From: an uncultured Prevotellaceae bacterium
GTDB lineage: Bacteria; Bacteroidota; Bacteroidia; Bacteroidales; Bacteroidaceae
Direction of reading: 5' to 3'
DNA: 41,747 bases
Assembly (NCBI GenBank): GCA_902780025.1
Contig: CACZDV010000026.1
Location: forward strand, 1-41,747
The notes beneath the pieces are model-generated. The model was not told the origin of the DNA. It was given only the letters and a program-made list of their open reading frames with translations, and ran no database searches. Position 1 is the first letter of the stretch. Each line of letters begins with the position of its first letter. The position numbers and the translations under genes were made by a program. Below, piece after piece: positions 30,586 to 38,905 of the stretch.

Positions 30586-31356
30586 TCAGTTGTTCAGCTG
30601 CCTGACGGGGAACGTGAAGTAGGTGTCGGGGAACGGCTCGTCACGGAGCGTGAAGTGCCACCACTCCGTATCGAAGGGCTTGAAGCCGTGGCGCATCATG
30701 GCCTGGCGTAGTATCATGCGGTGGCGGAACTGCTCGGCAGTGATACTGCGACCTGCGGGACTCTTGCTGTTGTCGCCCGTAAACTCGCCAGTCTCAGGAT
30801 TTCCGCAGAAGTCGGGATGGCTCTCCGGTCCGAACCAGTCGAAGGTGCCGCCCATGTCGAGTTCCTTCTCCGTAGTCATGTCGAAGAGTGTCAGGTCAAG
30901 GGTGGAACCGCGGGTGTGACCGCTCCGCTCGCAGATGTACTCCTGGGGGAAGAGCACCTTCTTGTCGAGGTCGGGATAGAAATAGGGCTTCATCAGCGTG
31001 TCGGCTATGTCGGCTCCCCAGCGCATGAAGTGGTCGACACCTTTCTGCGGACGGTAGGCATCATAGATCTTCAGACGGTATCCCTGGCTGATGACGTCGT
31101 CGCTCACGGCCTTCAGGCTGTCGGCCGCCTGCTTGGTGAGCAGTGCCGTAGGCTCCTCGTAGCCGTCGATGCGGGTCCCCACGAAATTGTAGGTACCGAA
31201 ATAGCGTATCTCCAGAATGGCATCAGGCACAACGTCGGTCAGTGTCACAAACTGGCTTGTATCGTCCGTAGCGTTCACGACAGCCGTATCCGTGCTGCTC
31301 TTGCGGCAACCGGCCACAGCCATGATGCCACAAATGAGAATCAATAGCTTTTTCAT
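30586..31356 (-). CDS. D-Ala-D-Ala dipeptidase-like lipoprotein (M15D, VanX/DdpX family)
   Basis: A 256-residue protein with lipobox AVAG-C17 and the M15 zinc site: H148 and D155 in SGHTRGSTLDL, and E232 and H235 in EWWHF. The YDAYRPQKG segment carries the conserved Arg. These enzymes cleave D-Ala-D-Ala dipeptide; outside resistance operons they serve in wall-peptide recycling. The lipoprotein anchor places it in the envelope. It follows the cysteine-peptidase gene by 20 nt on the same transcript. Confidence 0.87.
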   Translation of the reverse strand: MKKLLILICGIMAVAGCRKSSTDTAVVNATDDTSQFVTLTDVVPDAILEIRYFGTYNFVGTRIDGYEEPTALLTKQAADSLKAVSDDVISQGYRLKIYDAYRPQKGVDHFMRWGADIADTLMKPYFYPDLDKKVLFPQEYICERSGHTRGSTLDLTLFDMTTEKELDMGGTFDWFGPESHPDFCGNPETGEFTGDNSKSPAGRSITAEQFRHRMILRQAMMRHGFKPFDTEWWHFTLRDEPFPDTYFTFPVRQLNN

Positions 31357-31376
31357 TGCTCTCTCGTCGTAGGTGA

Positions 31377-33326
31377 TTATAGTTTATATCCTAATGTCAC
31401 AACAATCACGTTGTTGCGTACGCTTTCATCAAGACCGGAAAATAGCTTGGTGACGCCCAGATTGTAGCGGGCATCGAGCGTGACGCCGCTGTATTCATAG
31501 GACAGTCCGAAGGGGATGCTGAGGTCAAACTTGTTCATCTTGTAGTCATCATCGCCAAGGAAGATATCGAGCATCCTGTCAAGGTCTATCTTTGTGCCGT
31601 CCATCTCCATCCTGGCCTTCACCCTGATTGCCGGTTGCAGTCCGGCCTTGACGGCAAGTCCCGGCAGTACGTAGTAGTTGGCGGTGAGGGGGAAGGTGCT
31701 GTAATACAAGTTCAGGCTGTAGTCGCCCAAATCACTTTTGAACTTTGTGCCCTGGTCGGTGAAGAGGATACCTCCCGCCACGCTGAACTGGTCGGTGACG
31801 AAATGCTCGAACTCCACGCCGTAGGTGAGGTTGACTTTCATCTCGGAGTCGTCCATGTTCGTCAGGCTGCTCATCGTGATACCGATTCGGGGCTGGATGG
31901 TGTTGTCGCCCTCTTCGTAGTCGGACTCGTCGGGGAGGAACAGCGGGTCTTCGGGCATCACCATCACAGGCTCCTGATTGGCAGCCTTCAGCAGGTTCTC
32001 AGATACGTACTTCTTGTCGACTACCAGACGGAACATGAACTCACGGAACCAGCGGTCGCTCATGATGAGACATCCTTTCTGTCCCCAGTCGGCACCCCAG
32101 GAGTTCTCCACCTTCCACTTCGTGGCATTTCCCTTGGCGTCGAGGTCGACGGCACAGAGCGTCATGGCGTGGGTGGAACCGCTGTCGAAGGTAGCTATGC
32201 GCTGGGCCTTGTCCATGCCGAATGAGGTGCCGAAGAGCGAACCGTAGTCGAAGTTCTCAGTGTCGGCATAGCCGCGCTTGCGGTCCAGGAACTTACCCAC
32301 GTCGTAGCTCGAATACAGCTTGCGACCGTCACGCAGCGAGGCGATGGCCAGCTTCTCAATCTCGTCCATCGGCAGATTGAGGTAGCGCCAGTTGTGGCCG
32401 TCGTAGGTGTGACGATCCCACTCCACCTCGTAGGTCTTGTAGTAAGGACGACGCGGGTCGTTCATGACCATGATGAACGTACCGTTCAACGGGCCGCCCA
32501 CCACCTCGCGACTGAACGACAGCGGCGTGTACTCACGGGCCTTGCCCACTGAGCGCCCACTCTTGGTCTTGAAGGCGTAGGTAAACTTCTGAGGCGGCTG
32601 GCCGATGGTCATCTCCAGCATGCGGTACACCTGTGCCAGCATCCGCACCTTGGCCTTGCTAATCGAGGCCTGGCTCTTACCCTTCTGCACCATGTCGCGC
32701 AGTTGCAGTCCGAACTCGCGCAGTTTGGAGGCTATCAGTGAGCGGGCCTTTGAGGTGTTGTCGCTCGAGAACGACTCGGGCATCACCTCCTTGGGCACCA
32801 GTCCGTACTTGTCAACAAGGTCGGCCACACCACAGAAGGTACCGCCGTCGCTCAGCGGATAATGGAAGAAGAACTGTACACGTTGGTCGTCCATGGGTTT
32901 CTGTCCCGTGTCGATGACGCCTTGCAGCATGAGGTTGGCCTTCTCCAGCTGGTCATAGAAGAATAGGTACGCCTGCGAGAACTCCAACTGAATGGAGTCA
33001 CGTTGCTGGGTATAGACAGAACGCAGTACGTTGAAACCGCTGAACATCCAGCAGCGGCCGCTCGACTTCTGGTCGGTAATCGACTGTGACGGTGTCTCAA
33101 TGCTGAAATAAGTATCAAACTGGCCGGCATTGCTGTGGTTCTTAGCCAGGTCGTCAATGGCGTTGGCTGCCACGGCATTGACCAGGGCAGGGCTGACGGG
33201 AGCCTGCTTCTGTTCCTTCACAATGTCCTTGAGCATGTCGGCAGAGAGGCCGCCGTCCTTCGTCTGAGCTGTAGCAAAGCCGAAGCCGACAGCTGCGCAT
33301 AGTGTTAAGATGAATTGTCTGTTCAT
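31377..33326 (-). CDS. C1B cysteine aminopeptidase fused to an outer-membrane beta-barrel
   Basis: A 649-residue protein. A signal peptide (1-20) precedes a bleomycin-hydrolase/aminopeptidase C-like peptidase (about 25-450) with nucleophile C92 in DQKSSGRCWMFSG, H386 in GSTHAM and N408 in VENSWG. After an acidic linker (about 455-478) a second domain (about 479-649) has the alternating strands, aromatic girdle and terminal LGYKL of an OMP_b-brl_2-like barrel (ANYYVLPGLAVKAG, SIPFGLSYEYSGVTLDARYNLG). The usual enzyme stops near residue 450. No frameshift or stop is visible at the junction. The barrel may anchor the peptidase in the outer membrane. Confidence 0.85.
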   Translation of the reverse strand: MNRQFILTLCAAVGFGFATAQTKDGGLSADMLKDIVKEQKQAPVSPALVNAVAANAIDDLAKNHSNAGQFDTYFSIETPSQSITDQKSSGRCWMFSGFNVLRSVYTQQRDSIQLEFSQAYLFFYDQLEKANLMLQGVIDTGQKPMDDQRVQFFFHYPLSDGGTFCGVADLVDKYGLVPKEVMPESFSSDNTSKARSLIASKLREFGLQLRDMVQKGKSQASISKAKVRMLAQVYRMLEMTIGQPPQKFTYAFKTKSGRSVGKAREYTPLSFSREVVGGPLNGTFIMVMNDPRRPYYKTYEVEWDRHTYDGHNWRYLNLPMDEIEKLAIASLRDGRKLYSSYDVGKFLDRKRGYADTENFDYGSLFGTSFGMDKAQRIATFDSGSTHAMTLCAVDLDAKGNATKWKVENSWGADWGQKGCLIMSDRWFREFMFRLVVDKKYVSENLLKAANQEPVMVMPEDPLFLPDESDYEEGDNTIQPRIGITMSSLTNMDDSEMKVNLTYGVEFEHFVTDQFSVAGGILFTDQGTKFKSDLGDYSLNLYYSTFPLTANYYVLPGLAVKAGLQPAIRVKARMEMDGTKIDLDRMLDIFLGDDDYKMNKFDLSIPFGLSYEYSGVTLDARYNLGVTKLFSGLDESVRNNVIVVTLGYKL

Positions 33327-33348
33327 AGTCTGTAAGTGTATAATGTTG

Positions 33349-33356
33349 CAAAGATA
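33349..33356 (-). promoter_or_regulatory. -7 element (TATCTTTG) for the peptidase-VanX operon
   Basis: On the minus strand TATCTTTGCAAC lies 23 nt upstream of the ATG at 33326. Confidence 0.65.
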
Positions 33357-33483
33357 CAGTTATTTTTGCAGATTACCTGCATACACCTATTATATTTATA
33401 AGATTTTAATTGATTTAAGTCATGTTTGCGCACACAATTCATAAAAATATTAAATTATTGAACAACGAACGGCGAAGTATGCT

Positions 33484-33491
33484 TATCTTTG
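33484..33491 (+). promoter_or_regulatory. -7 element (TATCTTTG) for the small beta-barrel gene
   Basis: TATCTTTGCAGCC lies about 51 nt upstream of the start codon. ATTG at 33457 is a possible -33 box with 23-nt spacing. The A-rich leader just before ATG (AAAAAAGAAAGAAA) is typical of well-expressed Bacteroidota genes. Confidence 0.7.
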
Positions 33492-33542
33492 CAGCCGAAA
33501 ACAAATCATTTTAGGATAATAACCCTTTAAAAAAGAAAGAAA

Positions 33543-34094
33543 ATGAAAAAGATTTTAATGACAATGGTTGCTGCTTTTGCAGCTGTGAGCATGAACGCTC
33601 AGGTTTACGTCGGTGGTTCATTCGGCCTCGCCTCTTTTGACAACGGCGACAAGAGCCAGACTGCTTTCAAGATCGTTCCTGAGATCGGTTACAACCTCGA
33701 CGAGAACATCGCTGTCGGTGTTAGCTTTGGTTACGCTCAGGGTAGCACTGCTGCTGCTTGGAATCTGAGCAACCCCTATGAGGACCTCAAGGTGTTTGAG
33801 ATCGCTCCCTATCTGCGTTATACGCTCGTGAAGATGGGTGTTGTTTCTCTCTTCGCTGATGGTCAGCTCAGCTATTCTCACATCGACAACGATGGTGCTA
33901 AGGCTAACGCTTTCGGCATTGGTGTTGCTCCTGGTCTGGCTGTTAATCTGAACGACAAGCTGAGCTTCGTTACTCACGTTGGTTTCGTTGGCTACAAGCA
34001 GTCAAAGGCTGATTACGACGGTGCCAAGGCTGTCTCTACCGTTGGTCTCGACCTCGACAACGAGATTACCTTCGGTCTGTACTACAACTTCTAA
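33543..34094 (+). CDS. Small outer-membrane beta-barrel protein
   Basis: A 183-residue protein: signal peptide (to about residue 19, MNAQ), then alternating strands (VYVGGSFGLASF, FKIVPEIGYNL, IAVGVSFGYAQG ...) ending in EITFGLYYNF, an eight-strand OmpA/OmpX-like barrel with C-terminal Phe. No enzymatic motif. A good promoter, A-rich leader and strong terminator suggest an abundant single-gene transcript; a porin or structural surface role is likely. Confidence 0.85.
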   Translation: MKKILMTMVAAFAAVSMNAQVYVGGSFGLASFDNGDKSQTAFKIVPEIGYNLDENIAVGVSFGYAQGSTAAAWNLSNPYEDLKVFEIAPYLRYTLVKMGVVSLFADGQLSYSHIDNDGAKANAFGIGVAPGLAVNLNDKLSFVTHVGFVGYKQSKADYDGAKAVSTVGLDLDNEITFGLYYNF

Positions 34095-34120
34095 TCTGTA
34101 GTCTGAACAACTGATAAAAC

Positions 34121-34159
34121 AATCGGAGTCACCAATTGGCGACTCCGATTTTCTTTTTT
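34121..34159. terminator. Strong terminator between the beta-barrel gene and GH57
   Basis: AATCGGAGTC (34121) and GACTCCGATT (34141) form a 10-bp stem extended by CC/GG, followed by TTCTTTTTTT on +. It sits between convergent genes and abuts the GH57 stop. Confidence 0.88.
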
Positions 34160-35508
34160 TATTTCTTGGCTGCGGCTTTCTTAGCAGCAGGTTTCTTGGC
34201 TGGCTTTTCAGCCTCGAACTTCTCAAGCTTAGCCTTCAGGCGGGTAATCTCCTTATCCTTCATCTCAATCTCGTCGCCCTGATTCTTAATGGTAGTCAGG
34301 AGGCCTTCAAGCTCGTCGTTGTCGATGTCGAGCGGATAGAGGGCGTTGACTCTGTTGATGAAGTCGCCGAGGATGTTCATATAGTTGGTGAAGGCGTCGA
34401 ACGGTCCGCTGTAGATACCACGGTCGAGTCCTACGTTAGAGGGCTTGGTGGTCATGAAACGGAAGTTGTTGGATGCCTGCAGGTAGTCCCAGTCCTGATT
34501 GATGCGCGGGTCGTTGGCTATGCGCAGACGGTCGGCCACCGAGTAGAGCTTGTTGAAAGCCTCGCGTTGCATGGCGTTACCGAGCCAGCAAGAGCAGTCG
34601 CGCTCCTCGTCCACCCACGACAGGGTGTCGGGCACATCGATGGCGCCGACCGAGGGCACCTTCATGCAAATCTCCGTCGGTGTGGCAAAGTCAATACCCT
34701 TCTCCTTGGCACAGGCGGGGAGTGCCTTCAGGAAGTCAAGAATATTGCTGGAGAGTGGCTGGGCGATGCCGAGGGCTGACAGTTCCATGAAGATATTAAT
34801 GATTTTCTCTTCCTCGGGGAAGCGTGCGATGCGGTCGATGTAGGCATCGGCAAACAGCGGATAGCCCTCCCACTCGGCATTGTTGAAGCGCAGCGAGATA
34901 TCATCAGATAGCTCGATGTCGCGGAGCAACAACTTGAGGTTGGGTGCGATGTTGCAGTTGTAGACATAGTGGGGTGACTTCCATCCGAGGACGTGCTTGG
35001 CACCCTCGGTGAGCATACCCTTGAAGCCCATGGCAGCAATCTGACCGCCAATGTCGTCAGAGTAAATCAGTGACGAGTTGCGGGCTACGGTCGGCTTCTG
35101 TCCGAAGAGCTCCTCAATCTTGGCGCACTGTTTCTTCACATCGAGGGCGAAGGTCTCCTCGTTAGCCAATGAACTCAGACCGTGGCTATAAGGCTCAGCC
35201 AGGAACTCAACGCAACCCGTCTGTGCCAGCTCCTGAAGCTTGGCAATGACTTGAGGTGCGTGGTACTCCAACTGCTCGATGCCAGTGCCACTGAGCGAGA
35301 AGGCCACCTTAAAGTACTTGCCGTGCTGGGCAATCATGTCGCCAATGGCGGTGAGTGCCGGCATATACGAGCGCTCGGCAATGTCGGTGATGCTACGCTC
35401 GTTCTCGTAGTCATCATAGTAATAATGATCGGTACCGATGTCGAAGAAACGGTAGCGCTTCAGATGGATAATCTGATGTATCTCGAAATATAAACAAATG
35501 GTTTTCAT
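34159..35508 (-). CDS. GH57 family glycoside hydrolase (alpha-amylase type)
   Basis: A 449-residue GH57 enzyme with the N-terminal motif YFEIHQ, VAFSLSGTGIEQL, FLAEPYSHGL and the family's later Asp region (FATPTEI). It lacks a signal peptide, so it is cytoplasmic. The C-terminal 45 residues form a coiled coil (KDKEITRLKAKLEKFE) and a Lys/Ala tail (KPAAKKAAAKK) not typical of the catalytic family. It is third in an operon with GH133 and GT4, an arrangement seen in other Bacteroidota, pointing to storage-glucan metabolism. Confidence 0.88.
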   Translation of the reverse strand: MKTICLYFEIHQIIHLKRYRFFDIGTDHYYYDDYENERSITDIAERSYMPALTAIGDMIAQHGKYFKVAFSLSGTGIEQLEYHAPQVIAKLQELAQTGCVEFLAEPYSHGLSSLANEETFALDVKKQCAKIEELFGQKPTVARNSSLIYSDDIGGQIAAMGFKGMLTEGAKHVLGWKSPHYVYNCNIAPNLKLLLRDIELSDDISLRFNNAEWEGYPLFADAYIDRIARFPEEEKIINIFMELSALGIAQPLSSNILDFLKALPACAKEKGIDFATPTEICMKVPSVGAIDVPDTLSWVDEERDCSCWLGNAMQREAFNKLYSVADRLRIANDPRINQDWDYLQASNNFRFMTTKPSNVGLDRGIYSGPFDAFTNYMNILGDFINRVNALYPLDIDNDELEGLLTTIKNQGDEIEMKDKEITRLKAKLEKFEAEKPAKKPAAKKAAAKK

Positions 35509-35515
35509 ATTCTTT

Positions 35516-35544
35516 TCACTTTTAACTTTTCACTTTTAACTTCA
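35516..35544 (-). repeat. GTTAAAA/GTGAAAA repeat between GT4 and GH57
   Basis: On the minus strand GTTAAAAGTGAAAAGTTAAA-type units fill most of the gap following the GT4 stop. Confidence 0.75.
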
Positions 35545-36816
35545 TTACTGTTCCCAACCGAGGGTGCGGCGATAGAGGGTGCGTATCCAGCGGCCCACTT
35601 TCTCCCATGTTATCTGGTCAACCTCGCGCTTGCCCTCGTCCTTGAGGTACTGGAAGAGCGACTCATTGTGGCAGATAGAGTAGATGGCGTCGGCCAGGGC
35701 GTGGATGTCCCAGTAGTCCACCTTGATGCAGTTGTCCAGAATCTCGGCGCAGCCTGACTGCTTGGAGATGATACTTGGCGTACCGCACTGCATGGCCTCA
35801 AGGGGCGAGATGCCGAACGGCTCACTGACCGACGGCATGACATAGACGTCTGAGGCCTTGAGGCACTCATAGACCTGCTTGCCGCGCATGAATCCCGGGA
35901 AGTGGAAACGGTCGGCTATGCCGCGCTCTGCTGCCAGGTGGATCATGGCGTCCATCATGTCGCCCGAACCAGCCATACAGAAGCGGACATTGCGAGTACG
36001 GTGGAGCACCATCGTGGCTGCCTCGACGAAGTATTCGGGGCCTTTCTGCATGGTGATACGTCCGAGGAACGTCACTACTTTCTCCTTGCCCGTATGGTCA
36101 GGACGAGGAATGTCCTGATATTCCTGCGGCAGCGGATAGACGGCGTTGTGAACGGTGAAGCACTTGCGCGGATCCTGATGGTATTGGTTGATGACCGTCT
36201 GGCGTGTCAGTTCCGAGACGCACATGATGCAGTCGGCCCAGTCCATGCCGTTCTTCTCTATACCATAGACGGTGGGGTTCACCTTACCGCGCGAGCGGTC
36301 GAAGTCGGTAGCATGGACGTGGATGCACAGCGGTTTGCCACTGACCTGCTTGGCATGAATACCAGCAGGGAAGGTCAGCCAGTCGTGTGCATGAATGATG
36401 TCAAACTCCTCAGCACGAGCCACTTGCCCGGCAATGATGGAGTAATTGTTGATCTCCTCATGCAGGTTGCCGGGATAACCGCCTGCAAACTCCATAGCGC
36501 CAAGGTCGTTGACGTTCATGTAGTTGAAGTCGGCATAGATATGGTCGCGGAGCTTGAAATAGTAGTCGGGATCCATGATGTTCCCCACACGCTGCTTCAC
36601 ATAGTCGTAGTCAACGTCGCGCCAGGCAATAGGCACGGCATTCATAGCCACGATACGGCAGGCATGCTGGCTCTCGTCGCCAAAGGGGTGGGGGAGACAG
36701 AGCACGGTCTCAATATCGCCCTGAGCCTTCAGACCCTCGGAGATGCCATAGTTAGCGGTGGCCAGTCCACCGAATACGTGAGGAGGATACTCCCATCCAA
36801 ACATTAATACTTTCAT
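35545..36816 (-). CDS. GT4 glycosyltransferase, glycogen synthase-like
   Basis: A 423-residue GT-B glycosyltransferase starting MKVLMFGWEYPPHVFGGL (the GWEYPP / G-G-L glycogen-synthase-like N-terminus), with HAHDWLTF, HVHATDFDR, VTFLGRITMQKGPEYF and the retaining GT4 catalytic EPFGISPLEAMQ. It probably uses ADP- or UDP-glucose to extend an alpha-glucan. It lies between the debranching enzyme and GH57 genes. Confidence 0.9.
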   Translation of the reverse strand: MKVLMFGWEYPPHVFGGLATANYGISEGLKAQGDIETVLCLPHPFGDESQHACRIVAMNAVPIAWRDVDYDYVKQRVGNIMDPDYYFKLRDHIYADFNYMNVNDLGAMEFAGGYPGNLHEEINNYSIIAGQVARAEEFDIIHAHDWLTFPAGIHAKQVSGKPLCIHVHATDFDRSRGKVNPTVYGIEKNGMDWADCIMCVSELTRQTVINQYHQDPRKCFTVHNAVYPLPQEYQDIPRPDHTGKEKVVTFLGRITMQKGPEYFVEAATMVLHRTRNVRFCMAGSGDMMDAMIHLAAERGIADRFHFPGFMRGKQVYECLKASDVYVMPSVSEPFGISPLEAMQCGTPSIISKQSGCAEILDNCIKVDYWDIHALADAIYSICHNESLFQYLKDEGKREVDQITWEKVGRWIRTLYRRTLGWEQ

Positions 36817-36831
36817 ACAGCGTCCTCCTTA

Positions 36832-38781
36832 TTACTTTTGATACGAATACTTCTCCAGTAGCTTCAGCGTACGCAGGATCTCAGCCACATTCATGGCAAA
36901 GGCCATAGCGCCACGGCCGTGGAACGGCGGGTTGCCGTCGAACAGCTCGGAGATGGTACCGATAGCATGATACTCAATTTCATCCTCGTAGCCCACCATC
37001 TGCCGCTCGATGAACGACAAGCGTGAGCGCTTGTAGAGTTTCAGACAGGCCTCCATATAGAAGCCGCCAAGCCATGGCCAGGCTGTACCCTGATGGTAGG
37101 CATAGTCACGCTGTGTCTGCGGTCCGACATACATCGGGTTATAGCCACCGCTCTTCGGCGACAGCGAACGCAGTCCCTTCGGTGTCAGCAATTCACGTGT
37201 ACAGATGTCGACCACATTCTTCATCTGCTGCTGTGACAGCGGAGAATAGTCAAGAGCTACAGCGAAAATCATATTGGGACGTACGCTCCAATCCATGTTC
37301 GTGCCATCCACATAGTCGAGCAGATAGCCGTACTCATTGACGAAGGTCTCCACGAACGACTGCTTGACCTTGGCTGCCAGCTTCTCCAGCCGATCAGCCG
37401 ACTTCTGGTCCTTCTGGTCAATAGCCATCGAAGCGCAGAACTTCAGGGCGTTATACCACAAGGCATTGAACTCGACGATATAACCTGAACGGGGTACTAC
37501 TGGCTTGCCGTTGGCTGTAGAGTTCATCCACGTGACTGCCTTTTCGCGGCCATCGCTATAAAGCAATCCATTGTCGTCGAGACGAAGATTGGGGTGGCCA
37601 CCTTTCTCAATATAACTCACGATGTCCTTTAGCAGTTTACCATAGCGCTTGAAGCCTTCCTCGCGGCCAGCATCCTTGACATACTGCTGGATAGCCCAGA
37701 TAGCCCACAGGGGAACATCGGGCTGCTCAATCTCGTAAATCTTGACACTCAGTGGCTTGCCGGCCATAAACTCGCGCAGTCCCTTCTCGGCAGTTTTCAT
37801 CACCAATTCAAAGTAGTCACGTTCGCCGATGCTTAGCGTCAGTCCCGGAAGAGCAATAAAGGTATCGCGGGCGCGGGCCTTGAACCACGGATAACCGGCC
37901 AGCAGGTAGCGGTCGTCGTTGGGCTTGCGGTTATGGAACTGGTGGGCTGCACATACCAGAATATGATAGAAGTTGTCGCGAGGCACTCGGTCGTCCACTT
38001 CAAAGTCGAAAAGCTTCTTCAGTGACGACGACTTAATCTGTGACGTGGAGGCGGCAAAGATGATACTCTCACCTTTCTTGATAGGCATCTCGAAATAGCC
38101 GGGAACGTAGAGATCCTCGTTCGAGGCGTAGCCACGCTCCTGCTCCTTCGGGTACTCGATGCCCCGATACCAGTCGGGTTGGAAAATAAACTCGTTCTTC
38201 TTCGAGAACTGCATGTAGAGGTCGGGGTAACCGGCATACATACAGGTCTTGATACCGTTGTCCACCTGGGTGTACTCACGGCTGGCCGTCATGTTCTCAT
38301 GCGTAAACTGACGCACCGAACGGAAAGCCAGGAACGGACGGAAGCGCAATGTTGTGGCAGAATGGGCATCCACCAGCGTGTAGCGGATGAGCAGACGGTC
38401 CTCGTAATGCTGGAAGATAACTTCTTTCTTTAAGATGACACCGCCCACGCGATAGGTCGTCGTGGGAACTTTGCTGGCATCAAACTCACGAATGTACTTG
38501 TGTCCGTTAGGACTGAACGTGTTGCCCTGATACTTGTGGAGACCTAAGTTGAATTCTGCCCCATGCTGGACTACCGTACAGTCAAGCGACGAGAGCAGCA
38601 CATGGTTCTCGTCGTCAAGTTCAGGTACGGGAACGACCAGCAAACCGTGGTACTTGCGCGTATTGCAGTCTACCAAAGTAGACGAGCTATAGGCGCCGGA
38701 ACGGTTTGTACGGAGCAATTCACGATACAGACTCTCCTGAAGGTTCGTCATCACGGCTTTTTCAAATCGCAAATAACTCAT
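36832..38781 (-). CDS. Glycogen debranching enzyme / amylo-alpha-1,6-glucosidase (GH133 type)
   Basis: A 649-residue protein with an N-terminal beta domain (SGAYSSSTLVDCNTRKYHGLLV ... RYTLVDAHSATTLRFRPFLAFR) and a C-terminal (alpha/alpha)6 domain (LAGYPWFKARARDTFIALPGLTL ... AVTWMNS ... YAYHQGTAWPWLGGFY). The Asp in WFKARARDT and the TWMN segment are in the places of the catalytic and substrate-binding residues. It hydrolyses alpha-1,6 branches of glycogen. First gene of the glucan operon. Confidence 0.92.
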   Translation of the reverse strand: MSYLRFEKAVMTNLQESLYRELLRTNRSGAYSSSTLVDCNTRKYHGLLVVPVPELDDENHVLLSSLDCTVVQHGAEFNLGLHKYQGNTFSPNGHKYIREFDASKVPTTTYRVGGVILKKEVIFQHYEDRLLIRYTLVDAHSATTLRFRPFLAFRSVRQFTHENMTASREYTQVDNGIKTCMYAGYPDLYMQFSKKNEFIFQPDWYRGIEYPKEQERGYASNEDLYVPGYFEMPIKKGESIIFAASTSQIKSSSLKKLFDFEVDDRVPRDNFYHILVCAAHQFHNRKPNDDRYLLAGYPWFKARARDTFIALPGLTLSIGERDYFELVMKTAEKGLREFMAGKPLSVKIYEIEQPDVPLWAIWAIQQYVKDAGREEGFKRYGKLLKDIVSYIEKGGHPNLRLDDNGLLYSDGREKAVTWMNSTANGKPVVPRSGYIVEFNALWYNALKFCASMAIDQKDQKSADRLEKLAAKVKQSFVETFVNEYGYLLDYVDGTNMDWSVRPNMIFAVALDYSPLSQQQMKNVVDICTRELLTPKGLRSLSPKSGGYNPMYVGPQTQRDYAYHQGTAWPWLGGFYMEACLKLYKRSRLSFIERQMVGYEDEIEYHAIGTISELFDGNPPFHGRGAMAFAMNVAEILRTLKLLEKYSYQK

Positions 38782-38830
38782 AGTTCCTATTTTAAGGTTT
38801 CGTAATTTTGTTGTTTTAGATAATGTTGCC

Positions 38831-38861
38831 CAAAGGTAAGCATTTTTCGTCAGCCGACAAA
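38831..38861 (-). promoter_or_regulatory. Promoter (TTTG - 19 nt - TACCTTTG) for the glucan operon
   Basis: On the minus strand TTTG at 38861-38858 and TACCTTTG at 38838-38831 have consensus spacing, about 50 nt upstream of the ATG. Confidence 0.82.
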
Positions 38862-38905
38862 GGAATTAAGGATTTTTAATATTCCTCGAGAGGCAGACAA
38901 CGAAT

